Position numbers and translations under genes: made by a program
Source: a bacterium
GTDB lineage: Bacteria; Bacillota; Bacilli; Lactobacillales; Streptococcaceae
NCBI GenBank assembly: GCA_905221115.1
Contig: CAJNBX010000002.1
Location: 1-64,000 of the forward strand
Length of the DNA: 64,000 nt
Direction of reading: 5' to 3'
Shown here: piece by piece, positions 1 through 9,648 of the stretch
Layout: each line of letters opens with the position of its first letter
Numbering within the stretch: the stretch's first letter is position 1
Notes under the pieces: generated by a model
What the model was told of the DNA's origin: nothing
The model's input: only the letters and a program-made list of their open reading frames with translations
Database searches by the model: none

Positions 1-711
1 GCTTGATCTTTAGTAGCCTTAGCTTGATCAATCGCATTTTTAGCGTTTTCTTTACCTACTGGTGAAACAGCTTGGATAGCTTTTGTGCCTTCTGCTTCTT
101 TGGCGCTGACAGCTGCTTGATCAGTTGCTGCCTCAATCGCTACTTTCGCTGCATCTGCTGCTGCTTTAGTTGCTTCTTTAGCCTTCGCTTTTTCTGCTGG
201 ACTCAATTGATCGTTCGCATCAATTGCTTGATCTTTAGTAGCCTTAGCTTGATCAATCGCATTTTTAGCGTTTTCTTTACCTACTGGTGAAACAGCTTGG
301 ATAGCTTTTGTGCCTTCTGCTTCTTTGGCGCTGACAGCTGCTTGATCAGTTGCTGCCTCAATCGCTACTTTCGCTGCATCTGCTGCTGCTTTAGTTGCTT
401 CTTTAGCCTTCGCTTTTTCTGCTGGACTCAATTGATCGTTCGCATCAATTGCTTGATCTTTAGTAGCCTTAGCTTGATCAATCGCATTTTTAGCGTTTTC
501 TTTACCTACTGGTGAAACAGCTTGGATGGCTTTTGTGCCTTCTGCTTCTTTGGCGCTGACAGCTGCTTGATCAGTTGCTCCTTCAATCGCTACTTTCGCT
601 GCATCTGCTGCTGCCTTAGTTGCTTCTTTAGCCTTCGTTTTTTCTGCTGGACTCAATTGATCGTTCGCATCAATTGCTTGATCTTTAGTAGCCTTAGCTT
701 GATCAATCGCA
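1..711 (-). repeat. Tandem 225-bp repeat within the adhesin gene
   Basis: Three full copies (1-225, 226-450, 451-675) and a partial fourth (676-711) are in frame and encode 75-residue units containing the segments ANDQLSPAEK and AVSPVGKENAKNAIDQA. Copies 1 and 2 read identically. Copy 3 differs at about four bases. The array continues off the left edge, so its total length is unknown. Confidence 0.95.
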
Positions 712-2762
712 TCTGAAGCCTTAGATTTAATATATTTTTCTTGGTCAGAATTAGCTAACTCTTGTTTTTTAATCAATAAGTCGGTAAGCAGATTTTTATA
801 GTCACTAGCAGATTTTGTAGGTTCGTTTAATGATTGACTCACCTTTTGCAACTCTGCTTCATAATTCTTTTGAGATTCTGCTGTTTTAAAAGTCTTATCT
901 TTCTCTTCCGTTTCCTTCAGTTTGAGATAGATTTTTTTCAACAGTTCCTTAGCTACTCCCCCAGTATCTTGTGTTACATGGAAATCAAGACCAGAAATAG
1001 GAAGAGCATAGTGACGATATATAGATTGATATCCCATACCTAAATGCTGATTATCAGCAGAACTTATCCTAACAGTATACTCTGTCACACCTGCTGGTAA
1101 ATCAATCTCTTTACTAGTAAACTTACCCGGGCTCCCATTTGGTCTAAATTGTGTCTGAGACATTTTTTCCTCAAGTTTTTCCTTGGTAAATTCAGCACCT
1201 TGAGTCGTTATCTTCTCCGCTACAACACTGCTACCATCCGAAGCTCTTTGCACTGTCATATTTGGATTATTTGTGACATCTCTTTGCGGATCAAATGTAA
1301 CATCATAAATAGGGGTATCTGATTGAGGAGTGAAAACTTGTACATGATATTTTGCTTTTGTTCCATTAATATCACCAGAATAACCTGTAATAAATGATAT
1401 TTGAACCTTGGAGCCACTAGTTGGCGAATAAGCTTTAAAGGTTTTTTCAATCCCGTTGTAGCCTTTAATACCAGGAGCATCTATACCACCTAAACCAGAA
1501 CGTCGATAAGGTTTACCATCAAAAGTAGTTTCATTTTCACTTGCTTTCGTTCTAACTTCCGACAAATATAACATATAGTCAGAAGTTCTATCTAGGGCTT
1601 GTTCTCTTAAATAGGTAGAATATCTATTATTATTTATATCTACAACCGTATTGATAGTTTCTAATGGAAAGATCCCTTTTTCTGTTTTCCTGGCAATGGC
1701 AAACTTACCCTCACCTTCTTGATCTATCACAGCTTTCCAACCAGCGAAGTTATTGATATTCTTTACTTCTCCTTTTGCAACACCTGTAGCCGCTCCGAGA
1801 GAATCCAATTCCTCAGAAACTTTCTTGTTATTTTCAACTGTATCATCCAAAGTACGAAGTTTTTTAGAAAGATCTTCTACGCTATCGTCAGCGCTTGTCC
1901 CTTCAAATACTTGATGTGCAGCTGGATCAGTATCCGTTGTTGCCCCATCTGTTCGGAATGGATTGTTTCTATCTAGGGCTTGTCCATTACGTGAATCATG
2001 TTGTCCTGAGTTTGCAATAGAGTTGGTTCCTGTAGCTTTCTCAGTATTGTTAGCTTTCTTACCGACAGTCGCTTTTCCTTCTGTTGTATCTAGTTTAGGA
2101 CTTTCCACTTGCGCTTTAGGCTTACTACGTAAACCGCTGTTCACTGTCGTAAAGAGTCTTCTATAAGCTTTTGTCAACTCGTCTTGACTTTTGGCTGTTG
2201 TTAGGGCAAGTTTTGCTAATTCTAAATGTTCTTTAAGGGTTGCGACACTTTCATCCGTCTTAGTAGCATAGCTACCTGAGGCTAATTTAGCATCAATTTT
2301 TGCTACGTACTCTTCCAGCTGTTTTTTATCCAGATCAGGTGTAGCTTTTTCTTCTACTTCTTCTGTTGATGAAGCAGGAGCTGGAGTTACGGATGCTGAT
2401 TCAGCAACAGGAGTTGGAGCAGGTGTTTCGTCTTGAACTTTTGAAACAGGAGCTGACTCCACTGATGTTGAGCTTGCATCAGTAGGTGCTGGAGTAGTTG
2501 TGTCTGCTTGAGCTTTCGGAGCCGTCGAGTCACTGGCACCAGAATTTTTATCCAACTGATTATTTGCTGGAGTAGCTGCTAGGGCAGAATCTGTTGCTGT
2601 TACGTTTGATTCTGCTGCATACACTGCACCATTTCCCAAAAACATGAAAAATGCTGCAACCGCCACACTAGCCGCACCAAAACTTACTTTTCGAACAGAG
2701 TAACGAGTTACCTTCTCACGTCGTGAGCGTTCTACTCGACTCATAGAATGATTATTTTCCAT
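1..2762 (-). CDS. YSIRK-type repeat-rich cell-surface adhesin, C-terminus outside window
   Basis: The reading frame is open from an ATG at 2762 to the left edge, about 920 codons with no stop, so the gene is cut by the window. A strong AAAGGAG lies just upstream of the ATG. Residues 1-52 form a long signal peptide with a YSVRK-SFG motif, the YSIRK variant of Gram-positive surface proteins, ending near VYAAES. Residues about 55-140 are rich in Pro, Ala, Thr and Ser, a spacer-like stretch. A non-repetitive region of about 450 residues follows, with several Tyr/Gly-rich segments that I do not recognise. From about residue 685 it becomes a tandem 75-residue Ala/Lys/Glu-rich repeat resembling DUF1542-type helical repeats. 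A wall-anchoring LPXTG end is expected beyond the left edge but cannot be seen. The ligand is unknown. Confidence 0.85.
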   Translation of the reverse strand, partial: MENNHSMSRVERSRREKVTRYSVRKVSFGAASVAVAAFFMFLGNGAVYAAESNVTATDSALAATPANNQLDKNSGASDSTAPKAQADTTTPAPTDASSTSVESAPVSKVQDETPAPTPVAESASVTPAPASSTEEVEEKATPDLDKKQLEEYVAKIDAKLASGSYATKTDESVATLKEHLELAKLALTTAKSQDELTKAYRRLFTTVNSGLRSKPKAQVESPKLDTTEGKATVGKKANNTEKATGTNSIANSGQHDSRNGQALDRNNPFRTDGATTDTDPAAHQVFEGTSADDSVEDLSKKLRTLDDTVENNKKVSEELDSLGAATGVAKGEVKNINNFAGWKAVIDQEGEGKFAIARKTEKGIFPLETINTVVDINNNRYSTYLREQALDRTSDYMLYLSEVRTKASENETTFDGKPYRRSGLGGIDAPGIKGYNGIEKTFKAYSPTSGSKVQISFITGYSGDINGTKAKYHVQVFTPQSDTPIYDVTFDPQRDVTNNPNMTVQRASDGSSVVAEKITTQGAEFTKEKLEEKMSQTQFRPNGSPGKFTSKEIDLPAGVTEYTVRISSADNQHLGMGYQSIYRHYALPISGLDFHVTQDTGGVAKELLKKIYLKLKETEEKDKTFKTAESQKNYEAELQKVSQSLNEPTKSASDYKNLLTDLLIKKQELANSDQEKYIKSKASDAIDQAKATKDQAIDANDQLSPAEKTKAKEATKAAADAAKVAIEGATDQAAVSAKEAEGTKAIQAVSPVGKENAKNAIDQAKATKDQAIDANDQLSPAEKAKAKEATKAAADAAKVAIEAATDQAAVSAKEAEGTKAIQAVSPVGKENAKNAIDQAKATKDQAIDANDQLSPAEKAKAKEATKAAADAAKVAIEAATDQAAVSAKEAEGTKAIQAVSPVGKENAKNAIDQAKATKDQ

Positions 2763-2922
2763 CTATAAAAACTCCTTTATATTATTTATTTTATAGCATT
2801 AGTTTAAATGATAATCTTAACATGTGAAGATGCGATACTATAAGTTAGTAAATACTCTACACCCAATCTTATCACTAAAAATGATACCATTATTATATAA
2901 ATAAAGCAAACATTTCGATGTT

Positions 2923-3074
2923 ATACTTAATCATTTTCAAAAAGCAAGCCAGGAAACTAGCCACAGGTTGCTCAAAACACTGTTTTGAGGTTGTAGATAA
3001 GATTGACGAAGTCAGTCACATATATACGAAAAGGCGATGTTGACGCGGTTTGAAAAGATTTTCGAAGAGTATAA
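2923..3074 (-). repeat. BOX element (degenerate boxC-boxB-boxA order on + strand)
   Basis: It contains the boxC core (ACTAGCCACAGG), the AAAACACTGTTTTGAGG boxB stem and the boxA end (TTCGAAGAGTATAA). The left end is degraded compared with the other copies in the window. It occupies the 450-bp gap between the adhesin gene and pheT. The rest of that gap shows only AT-rich sequence and the pheT terminator. Confidence 0.85.
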
Positions 3075-3111
3075 GAACAACTTCATTCACACTAACAAGA
3101 CCTAAGATTCA

Positions 3112-3174
3112 AAAACAAAAAAACGAACAAAATAGAATCCTGACTCTCCAGAAAACTAGTTTTATTCGTTTTTT
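3112..3174. terminator. AT-rich hairpin, terminator of the pheST unit
   Basis: AAAAACGAACAAAA pairs with TTTTATTCGTTTTT across a 27-base loop. The hairpin ends in a T-run on the minus strand just after the pheT stop. The stem is AT-rich, so its strength is uncertain. Confidence 0.5.
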
Positions 3175-3212
3175 ATGTTTAAGTCTAAACTTTCATTTCA
3201 AATTCTAATAAC

Positions 3213-5618
3213 TTAACGCACTTCTGCATTGACTTTTTCTTCAAGTGATGCTTGGATTTTTTCCATATAGCGTGCGACTTCTTCGTCCGTTAAGCTGTCT
3301 TCTGGATTTTGGAAGGTCAAGCTATAAGCCATTGACTTCATACCTAGTCCCAATTTCTCGCCTGAGAAGACGTCAAAGAGTTTGATATCTGTCAAACGTT
3401 TTACGCCTGCAGCTTGGATAGCGTCCACAACTTCTTGGTGAGTGACTTCTGCCTTGAGGAGAAGGGCAACATCACGGCTAACTGCTGGGAATTTGGTGAT
3501 TTCCACAAATGGATTAGCAGGTTGAAGGGCAGCTTCGATGGCTGAAAGGTTGAGCTCAGCTACATACGTTTCTGGAATATCGTAAGCCTTAGCAGTGACT
3601 GGATGCACTTGGCCAAGGAAACCAAGAACTTGATCACCAAGTGAAATCATAGCTGTACGTCCTGGGTGGAGGCTTGCGATTTCAGATGTTGCCGTATAGG
3701 TCACTTCTAGTCCCAAGCGAGTAAATAGGGCTTCAAGGATTCCCTTAGCATAGAAGAAATCAACTGGAACTGCTGCTGTTTGGAAATCTTTTTCAGCAAC
3801 CAAGCCTGTCAAGGCAAAGGCAAAGCTGTTGATCTCATTTGGAAGTTCTTCTTTTGGATTTCCTGTTTGTTCAAAGACTTTTCCAATCTCGTAAAGGGCC
3901 AAGTTTTTATTCTTACGAGCTACGTTGTAGGCCACCGTATCCAAAACACCTGAGATCATATTTTGACGGAGGACAGAACGATCCACTGTCATTGGCCACA
4001 TGAGTTCTGTAAGGTTACTTGGTTGAGCTGTGAACTCAACTGCTTTTTCAGGCGTTGTCAAAGCGTAGGTAATGATTTCGGTCAAACCTGCTCCTTCAGC
4101 AATGGTACGAACTTGACGGCGAAGTTTTTGAGTTGCAGTCAATTCACCAGCTGTACCGTCATCTTTTGGAAGACTGGTTGGCAAGCGGTCATATCCATAG
4201 ATACGAGCGATTTCTTCAAAGAGGTCTGCTTCGATGGTGATATCCCAACGACGACGTGGGACACTGACTGTAAAGCTTTCTGCATTTCCAGAAAGACCAA
4301 AGCCAAGACGACGGAAGACGTCTTCTACATCAGCATAAGAAAGCTCTGTACCAAGGACACGGTTAACATCTGCAAGAGTTGAAGAAACTTCCACATCAGA
4401 GGTGTCAAGCTGGCCTGCTGAAACGATGCCCTTACGCACAGTCGCGCCTGCAAGTTCGGCAATCATGCTGGCTGCCGCATCAAGAGCTTCGTTAACAGTT
4501 GCCACATTAATGCCTTTTTCAAAGCGAGAAGAGGACTCAGAACGAAGGTTGAGGCGACCGCTGGTCTTACGGATTGATTTTCCGTTGAAGACTGCAGCTT
4601 CAAGGACAACACGACTAGATTTTTCAGAGATTTCTGTTGCTTGACCACCCATGACACCGGCAAGGGCTACTGGCTTGTCAGCCACAGTGATGACTAAATC
4701 ATTTGTTTCCAAGTCACGTTCTTCACCGTCCAAGGTCACTAATTTTTCATCAGCACGTGCTTCACGCACAAGGATGTCATTTCCTTCAAAGGTATCCAAG
4801 TCAAAGGCGTGCATTGGTTGACCAAAGTAGAGAAGGATGTAGTTGGTCACGTCCACTACGTTATTGATTGGACGAATTCCTTCGTTCATGAGAAGGTTTT
4901 GCAACCATTGTGGACTTGGTGCGATAGTCACATTGTCCAAGATACGAGCTGCATAGTAAGGCGCCTTGTCTGTATCAATGCCCACAGAAAGAGCATCTGC
5001 TGCAACTTGGTCAGTTTCTGAAAGAGTAAATTCTTTAAAGTTGACTGCCTTATCATAGATAGCTGCCACTTCGTGAGCCACCCCACGCATAGAAAGGGCA
5101 TCTGCACGGTTGGGTGTGATAGAAAGTTCGATGATTTCATCATCCAAGTCTAGGTATGAGAAGACTTCCTCACCTGGAACGGCATTTTCTGGCAAGATTT
5201 GGATGCCATCTGCGAATTCCTTAGGCACAACTGAGTCAGAAATTCCCAATTCACCAAGTGAACAGATCATCCCAAGTGACTCTAAGCCACGGATTTTCCC
5301 TTTTTTGATCTTGTAGTTGTCAACGATGCGAGCTCCCGGAAGAGCCACCATAACCTTGATACCAGCACGCACATTTGGGGCACCACAAACGATTTGACGG
5401 GCTTCTTCTTCGCCAACGTTAACCTGACAAACATGGAGGTGAGTTTCTGGCACATCTTCGCAAGACAAGACCTCACCGACGACAATTTTTGAGAGACCAG
5501 CAGCCGGTGATTCGACACCTTCTACCTCGATCCCTGTAGTTGACATTTTTTCAGCCAACTCTTGTGATGGAACATCAATGTCCACCAATTCTTTTAACCA
5601 TTTATAAGATACAAGCAT
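3213..5618 (-). CDS. pheT: Phenylalanine-tRNA ligase beta subunit
   Basis: At 801 residues this has the usual length for the bacterial beta subunit of the alpha2-beta2 enzyme that charges tRNA-Phe in the cytoplasm. The N-terminal 150 residues carry the OB-fold tRNA-binding domain ([20 protein letters not shown]). The central part has the B3/B4 editing and B5 domains. The last 98 residues, from [14 protein letters not shown], form the anticodon-binding FDX-ACB domain. The ATG at 5618 follows GGAGAAC. It is the last gene of the unit pheS-acetyltransferase-pheT, which is preceded by a T-box leader, so it should respond to uncharged tRNA-Phe. Confidence 0.97.
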   Translation of the reverse strand: MLVSYKWLKELVDIDVPSQELAEKMSTTGIEVEGVESPAAGLSKIVVGEVLSCEDVPETHLHVCQVNVGEEEARQIVCGAPNVRAGIKVMVALPGARIVDNYKIKKGKIRGLESLGMICSLGELGISDSVVPKEFADGIQILPENAVPGEEVFSYLDLDDEIIELSITPNRADALSMRGVAHEVAAIYDKAVNFKEFTLSETDQVAADALSVGIDTDKAPYYAARILDNVTIAPSPQWLQNLLMNEGIRPINNVVDVTNYILLYFGQPMHAFDLDTFEGNDILVREARADEKLVTLDGEERDLETNDLVITVADKPVALAGVMGGQATEISEKSSRVVLEAAVFNGKSIRKTSGRLNLRSESSSRFEKGINVATVNEALDAAASMIAELAGATVRKGIVSAGQLDTSDVEVSSTLADVNRVLGTELSYADVEDVFRRLGFGLSGNAESFTVSVPRRRWDITIEADLFEEIARIYGYDRLPTSLPKDDGTAGELTATQKLRRQVRTIAEGAGLTEIITYALTTPEKAVEFTAQPSNLTELMWPMTVDRSVLRQNMISGVLDTVAYNVARKNKNLALYEIGKVFEQTGNPKEELPNEINSFAFALTGLVAEKDFQTAAVPVDFFYAKGILEALFTRLGLEVTYTATSEIASLHPGRTAMISLGDQVLGFLGQVHPVTAKAYDIPETYVAELNLSAIEAALQPANPFVEITKFPAVSRDVALLLKAEVTHQEVVDAIQAAGVKRLTDIKLFDVFSGEKLGLGMKSMAYSLTFQNPEDSLTDEEVARYMEKIQASLEEKVNAEVR

Positions 5619-5694
5619 AATTTAGTTCTCCAGAATGACAGTTGCCACTCTAGTTCTTTTCCTTTCCTATCATTTCAATAGAAGAATCCTCTTC

Positions 5695-6204
5695 TTACCT
5701 TAATTTCTTTTTCAGTAACCAATCCGTATCTACTTTTTGACCAACCATAAAATGATGTTGGCTAAATTTTTCAAAACCATATCGATTATAAAACGCTTGA
5801 GCTTTTGTATTATGCTCCCAAACACCTAGCCAAGCCCAGGAAAAATTATTTTTGGTAGCAAGTTCAAGAGCAAATTCAAACAGTTGCTTACCGAATCCAA
5901 ATCCTTGGAATTTTTGTAGCACATAGAGACGTTGAATTTCAAAAGCACCCTCTAATTCTCTCTCAGTCTGAGCACTTCCCCAGTTGACTTTGAGAAAACC
6001 AGCTATCTCCTCTTCATGCATAATGAAATAGGTTTCGGATTCTGGATTTTCCAACTCAGTTGACAAAACTCTCAGACTATAAGCCTCTTCAAAGTATTCC
6101 TGTAACTGCTCTTCCGTATTATCATGAGCAAATGTTTCACGAAAGGTTTGTTTAGCAATTTTGGACAACACCCCAACATCTGCCATTTCTACTTTTCTAA
6201 TCAT
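5695..6204 (-). CDS. GNAT family N-acetyltransferase between pheS and pheT
   Basis: This 169-residue protein has the GNAT acetyl-CoA site in RLYVLQKFQGFGFGKQLFE (Q/RxxGxG/A type) and the C-terminal FYNRYGFEKF signature of the fold. The substrate cannot be read from sequence; small-molecule or protein acetylation are both possible. Its ATG shares a base with the pheS stop codon (TAATG), so it is translationally coupled to pheS and co-transcribed with the Phe-tRNA ligase genes. That placement may link it to translation stress, but this is inference. Confidence 0.88.
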   Translation of the reverse strand: MIRKVEMADVGVLSKIAKQTFRETFAHDNTEEQLQEYFEEAYSLRVLSTELENPESETYFIMHEEEIAGFLKVNWGSAQTERELEGAFEIQRLYVLQKFQGFGFGKQLFEFALELATKNNFSWAWLGVWEHNTKAQAFYNRYGFEKFSQHHFMVGQKVDTDWLLKKKLR

Positions 6205-7250
6205 TATTTAAACTGTTCTGAGAAGCGGACATCTCCTTGGTAGAAACCACGGATATCGTTGATTCCGTAACGGAGCATAGCTACGCGCTCTTGACCAAGA
6301 CCAAAGGCAAATCCAGAGTAAACAGTCGCATCGATACCACTCATTTCAAGAACACGTGGGTGAACCATACCGGCACCCATGATTTCGATCCAACCTGTTT
6401 TCTTACATACGTTACAGCCTTCTCCACCACACTTGAAGCAAGAAACATCCACCTCAACAGATGGCTCTGTGAATGGGAAGTAAGAGGGACGCAAACGGAT
6501 CTGACGCTCTTCACCGAACATTTTTTGCACAATCAACTGAAGGGTTCCTTGAAGGTCAGCCATAGAGATATTTTTCCCAACAACCAATCCTTCGATTTGG
6601 TGGAACTGGTGACTGTGGGTTGCATCGTCCGTATCACGACGGAACACACGCCCTGGTGAGATCATTTTCAAAGGCCCTTTAGAGAAATCATGGGCATCCA
6701 TGGCACGCGCCTGCACAGGAGATGTATGAGTACGGAGTAAGATCTCTTCTGTGATATAGAAAGTATCCTGCATATCACGGGCTGGGTGGTCTTTAGGAAG
6801 GTTCATACGCTCAAAGTTATAGTAGTCTTGCTCCACTTCAAAACCATCCACGACTTGGTAACCCATCCCAATGAAAATATCTTCGATTTCTTCACTGGTT
6901 TGTGTCAAAACGTGACGGTGACCAGTCGCAACTGGGCGGCCTGGAAGCGTCACATCTATACTCTCGCTAGTTAATTGTGCAGCAACTTTCTTTTCTTCCA
7001 AGAGCTTAGCTGTTTCTTCAAAAGCAGCTGTCAAGACATCACGAGCTTCATTGACGTGTTTCCCGATGATTGGACGCATCTCAGCAGATACATCCTTCAT
7101 CCCTTTAAGGATTTCAGTAAGCGAACCCTTTTTACCAAGGACAGAGACACGCAAATCTTGCATCTCTTTTTCATTTTCAGCAGAAATCTGCTTCAAGCTA
7201 GCCAGCGTTTCTTCGCGAAGCGCTTTTAATTGTTCTTCAATAGTTGACAT
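6204..7250 (-). CDS. pheS: Phenylalanine-tRNA ligase alpha subunit
   Basis: This 348-residue catalytic subunit makes Phe-AMP and charges tRNA-Phe together with PheT. It has an N-terminal coiled-coil (residues about 1-85) and the class II core. Visible core motifs are [20 protein letters not shown], the motif 2 region GRVFRRD, and motif 3 [14 protein letters not shown] near residue 317. The ATG at 7250 is preceded by GGAGGAATT. A T-box leader immediately upstream identifies it as the first gene of the operon. Confidence 0.98.
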   Translation of the reverse strand: MSTIEEQLKALREETLASLKQISAENEKEMQDLRVSVLGKKGSLTEILKGMKDVSAEMRPIIGKHVNEARDVLTAAFEETAKLLEEKKVAAQLTSESIDVTLPGRPVATGHRHVLTQTSEEIEDIFIGMGYQVVDGFEVEQDYYNFERMNLPKDHPARDMQDTFYITEEILLRTHTSPVQARAMDAHDFSKGPLKMISPGRVFRRDTDDATHSHQFHQIEGLVVGKNISMADLQGTLQLIVQKMFGEERQIRLRPSYFPFTEPSVEVDVSCFKCGGEGCNVCKKTGWIEIMGAGMVHPRVLEMSGIDATVYSGFAFGLGQERVAMLRYGINDIRGFYQGDVRFSEQFK

Positions 7251-7289
7251 AATTCCTCCATCAGTCGCTCATAGATAAAAAGAAAACCA

Positions 7290-7490
7290 CATGCCAAAAA
7301 CTCCACTCGGAGCGTTGACACGCGGTACCATCCGTTTTCATCTGACAAGTCAGACCTTCATTTCTAAATCCATGCGCAAGTGAATTCACCCAGCTTTCAT
7401 ATAGAGAGCTTGCAGTCACGGCTCTCCTCCCTGATATACTTCCCTTGGGCTACTAGTCTTGCAGATTCCTATTCAATTACTACTTAGTTT
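7290..7490 (-). promoter_or_regulatory. T-box leader of pheS
   Basis: On the minus strand the leader carries the conserved T-box sequence GGATGGTACCGCG (7322-7335). This is followed by a terminator hairpin with a CTCCGAGTGGAG stem and TTTTT near 7300. A TTC triplet at 7382-7384 (GGTGAATTCAC) is a plausible Phe specifier codon; I did not fold Stem I. Uncharged tRNA-Phe would favour the antiterminator and read-through into pheS. Confidence 0.88.
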
Positions 7491-7514
7491 ATCAGATTTT
7501 GAGTTAAAAAACAA
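7486..7514 (-). promoter_or_regulatory. Promoter of the pheS T-box transcript
   Basis: TTGTTT (7509-7514), a 17-base spacer and TAAACT (7486-7491) lie on the minus strand directly upstream of the T-box. Confidence 0.55.
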
Positions 7515-7561
7515 GTTAGATTAGATTAATTTCAGTATAAAAAGGAACAAGACACAATGCA

Positions 7562-7981
7562 CTACCTATTTGTAGGGCCTGTTTCATCTGCTTTCCTTTT
7601 CAACAAAAGAGTTGCTGCTTGATTAAAACCATCACACCAATTATACCATTTTGCTTCATACTCATCTTGAGCTAAGATATAATTTTTTAAATCCAGAACA
7701 GAGTAAATCTTTCTTTCCTCGCAAACTTGGGCATAGAGATGATACAGTTCATCACCACCATCTCTATCCCACTCAGCAGAAATCGTATCTTGACCTGCCA
7801 ATAAAGCCTGATAAGCCCTGTGATGCCCATCTGTAATCAACAAGCAATCTCCAAAGGCAAGAATACTAATTGGATCGACTTGGATTGTTTCTGCCGACTG
7901 GTAAAGCATCTGAATATCTTGCAACTTCTTTTCTGATAAGTATAGTTGAGTCGGATGAAGATCTGCTATATTGACTTTCAT
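7562..7981 (-). CDS. ParB-like N-terminal domain protein, function unknown
   Basis: This 139-residue protein has the ParB/sulfiredoxin-like pattern of a DP-x(3)-LAFGDCLLITDGHHRAYQA segment. Such folds bind nucleotides or act on DNA, but there is no helix-turn-helix domain here, so a chromosome-partition role is not supported. The C-terminal half is acidic and aromatic (EYEAKWYNWCDGF). The ATG at 7981 follows GAGGAGAAAG. It lies just downstream of the PAP2 gene on the same strand with 27 bases between, so it may end the ribU-PAP2 transcript. Confidence 0.75.
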   Translation of the reverse strand: MKVNIADLHPTQLYLSEKKLQDIQMLYQSAETIQVDPISILAFGDCLLITDGHHRAYQALLAGQDTISAEWDRDGGDELYHLYAQVCEERKIYSVLDLKNYILAQDEYEAKWYNWCDGFNQAATLLLKRKADETGPTNR

Positions 7982-8008
7982 TTCTTTCTCCTCAAAGGAA
8001 TTTGATAC

Positions 8009-8659
8009 TCACTTCTGTTTGCCTTTAAATCGCCATTGGAAGCGAAGCTTGTCATAGAAGGGAAACTCTATAAACAGGACTCCCAAACCCACACAGAGAC
8101 TGGCAAGGACGTCTGATGGATAGTGAACTCCCAGATAGACCCTAGATACCAGCACACTGACTAGGTAGAGCCCAAGAATAATTTGCACGATTTTTCTCCA
8201 GACTGGATCTTTCATCCGTTGACTGAGAATGACAATCAGAGAGCCAACCATCAAGGTTACAGCCAGAGAATGGCCGCTTGGAAAGGAAAATCCCTTCTCC
8301 TCAACCAAGTGTAAAATAGCTGGTCGTGGGCGCTGGTAGATATTTTTAAAGGTCACGATTAAAAGACCTGCCAAAGCCAGATTTCCCAGCATGAAGAAAC
8401 TTTCTATCTTCCACCGCTTACGATAAAAGATAAAAGCTGTAATAACAACCCAAGTGATGATTACTGGGATATCAATCAGGCGTGTGATGGCTCGGAAAAG
8501 AATCGTCAAGTAATCTGGCAAGTCTCCTCGAACGGCAGTCTGTATCGGTTGATCAAAACCGACCAACGTTTCAGGGTAAAATTTGACCATATAGCCAAGA
8601 ATAACGAAAAGTAAAAGGGCAAAACTGCCCTTCATTAAAAATGTTTGTTTATCTTTCAT
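8009..8659 (-). CDS. PAP2-family membrane phosphatase
   Basis: This 216-residue integral membrane protein has about six hydrophobic segments. The three PAP2 phosphatase motifs are present: KNIYQRPRP, the PSGHS box in GFSFPSGHSLAVT, and SRVYLGVHYPSDVLAS. Family members remove phosphate from lipid pyrophosphates such as undecaprenyl pyrophosphate or phosphatidylglycerol phosphate on the outer face of the membrane. The substrate here is not known. The start overlaps the ribU end by 11 bases, suggesting one transcript with ribU. A second, shorter PAP2 protein is encoded at 36695-37198, and the unrelated undecaprenyl pyrophosphate phosphatase UppP at 21556-22401. Confidence 0.93.
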   Translation of the reverse strand: MKDKQTFLMKGSFALLLFVILGYMVKFYPETLVGFDQPIQTAVRGDLPDYLTILFRAITRLIDIPVIITWVVITAFIFYRKRWKIESFFMLGNLALAGLLIVTFKNIYQRPRPAILHLVEEKGFSFPSGHSLAVTLMVGSLIVILSQRMKDPVWRKIVQIILGLYLVSVLVSRVYLGVHYPSDVLASLCVGLGVLFIEFPFYDKLRFQWRFKGKQK

Positions 8660-9212
8660 AATGTTTTAAGGTTGGTTTCAAGAGAACATACAACAACCAG
8701 AATGAAACGGAAAAGATTACACCCTCAATCAAGTTAAAAGGTAATACCATGGTCATTAGGTAGTTGGAAAGTCCCAAAATTTTTCCAATATCAAAGTTAG
8801 CAAACTTAGCGTACAAAGGAACAGCGTAAACATAGTTGAGAACCAACATAGCCACGGTTAAACCAATAGTCCCAGCTAGAGAGCCTAGTAGGAAACGAAG
8901 GGTTGTCCGTTCCTTTTTCCAAATCAAAGCAAAGACGATGACAAAAACTCCCAAAGCTACGATATTCATCGGCAAACCAATGTAAGTATTCACTCCTTGA
9001 CTATTAAGAAGCAATTTCAAGAGTGAGCGAAGCAAGAGAATTCCTAGAGCAGCAGGCAAATCCATGACCACCAAGCCCACAAGGACTGGCAAGATACTAA
9101 ATTCGATCTTGAGGAAGGACGCCGCTGGTAAAAGCGGAAAGTCAAAGTACATCAGCACAAATGAAATGGCTGATAGAATCGCAATGGTCGAAAGTCGACG
9201 TGTGTTTGTCAT
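8649..9212 (-). CDS. ribU: Riboflavin ECF transporter S-component RibU
   Basis: This is a membrane protein of 187 residues with six hydrophobic helices. It matches the RibU type (N-terminal MTNTRRLSTIAILSAIS, then FPLLPAASFLKIEFSILPVL). RibU binds riboflavin and works with the shared EcfA/A'/T energising module, which is not encoded beside it. I chose the ATG at 9212 because GGAGGAACC sits at ideal distance. A TTG 15 bases upstream would have the Shine-Dalgarno sequence inside the gene. The FMN riboswitch at 9380-9597 confirms the vitamin B2 assignment. Confidence 0.93.
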   Translation of the reverse strand: MTNTRRLSTIAILSAISFVLMYFDFPLLPAASFLKIEFSILPVLVGLVVMDLPAALGILLLRSLLKLLLNSQGVNTYIGLPMNIVALGVFVIVFALIWKKERTTLRFLLGSLAGTIGLTVAMLVLNYVYAVPLYAKFANFDIGKILGLSNYLMTMVLPFNLIEGVIFSVSFWLLYVLLKPTLKHYER

Positions 9213-9379
9213 AACAGGTTCCTCCAATTTTCTATAAAATCAGAAGAAGTTAGAAAGGATTCCTCTATCTATTCTCACTTTTTATATCCCAAATCTTTCC
9301 TCTTACTCTATTAAAGAAAATTAAAGCAAGCGGTTACAATTTGGCTATAAATCTATCAGAACAGACAAAGCTATTCTTT

Positions 9380-9597
9380 CGTCTTCTCCCATCCAGACTA
9401 TACTGTCGGTTGTGGAATCTCACCACATCAGCTTGCGCTCGCGGACTTATTTGGCTAAGATATTTTAGATTTATCTAGGCGTCGCAGTCGAAGATAATAC
9501 TTAAAGTATATCGAGACAAGACAACAACGAGAAAGCTAAAATAGCTAGTCAAATTTACCGCCGGTCGGGAATTTCACCCTGCCCTGAAGACTCTTTT
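9380..9597 (-). promoter_or_regulatory. FMN riboswitch (RFN element) controlling ribU
   Basis: Reading the minus strand, the conserved 5' block TCAGGGCAGGGTGAAATTCC and the GACCGGCGGT segment lie at 9550-9590. The closing blocks TGGTGAGATTCCACAACC and GACAGTATAGTCTGGATGGG lie at 9385-9430. A long variable arm of about 100 bases separates them. No U-tailed terminator follows within the 150-base leader, so control may act on translation. Confidence 0.95.
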
Positions 9598-9626
9598 ATC
9601 ATAACAAAAAACGCTTGCAAGCGCAA
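9598..9626 (-). promoter_or_regulatory. Promoter of the ribU riboswitch transcript
   Basis: TTGCGC (9621-9626), 17 bases and TATGAT (9598-9603). The predicted start is near 9591, so the riboswitch would begin at the 5' end of the RNA. The -35 lies inside the stem-loop of the trmL terminator. Confidence 0.5.
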
Positions 9627-9632
9627 GCATTT
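9604..9632 (-). terminator. Terminator of trmL
   Basis: Minus strand ATGCTTGC-GCTT-GCAAGCGT followed by TTTTT, 15 bases after the trmL stop. Confidence 0.8.
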
Positions 9633-9648
9633 TGTTCATTTTCATTTT

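Noticed and set aside
1..711. Regular repeats that could be taken for a CRISPR array
   Set aside because: The period is 225 bases with no unique spacers, and the repeats are in frame within one long protein.
72..716. Three Cys-rich + strand ORFs of 64-72 codons
   Set aside because: They are the complement of the adhesin repeats in another frame and have no ribosome sites.
3963..4382. 139-codon + strand ORF
   Set aside because: Antisense to pheT, which is a full-length conserved protein.
9213..9227. Longer ribU start at a TTG
   Set aside because: The GGAGG ribosome site lies between this TTG and the ATG at 9212, so translation should begin at the ATG.
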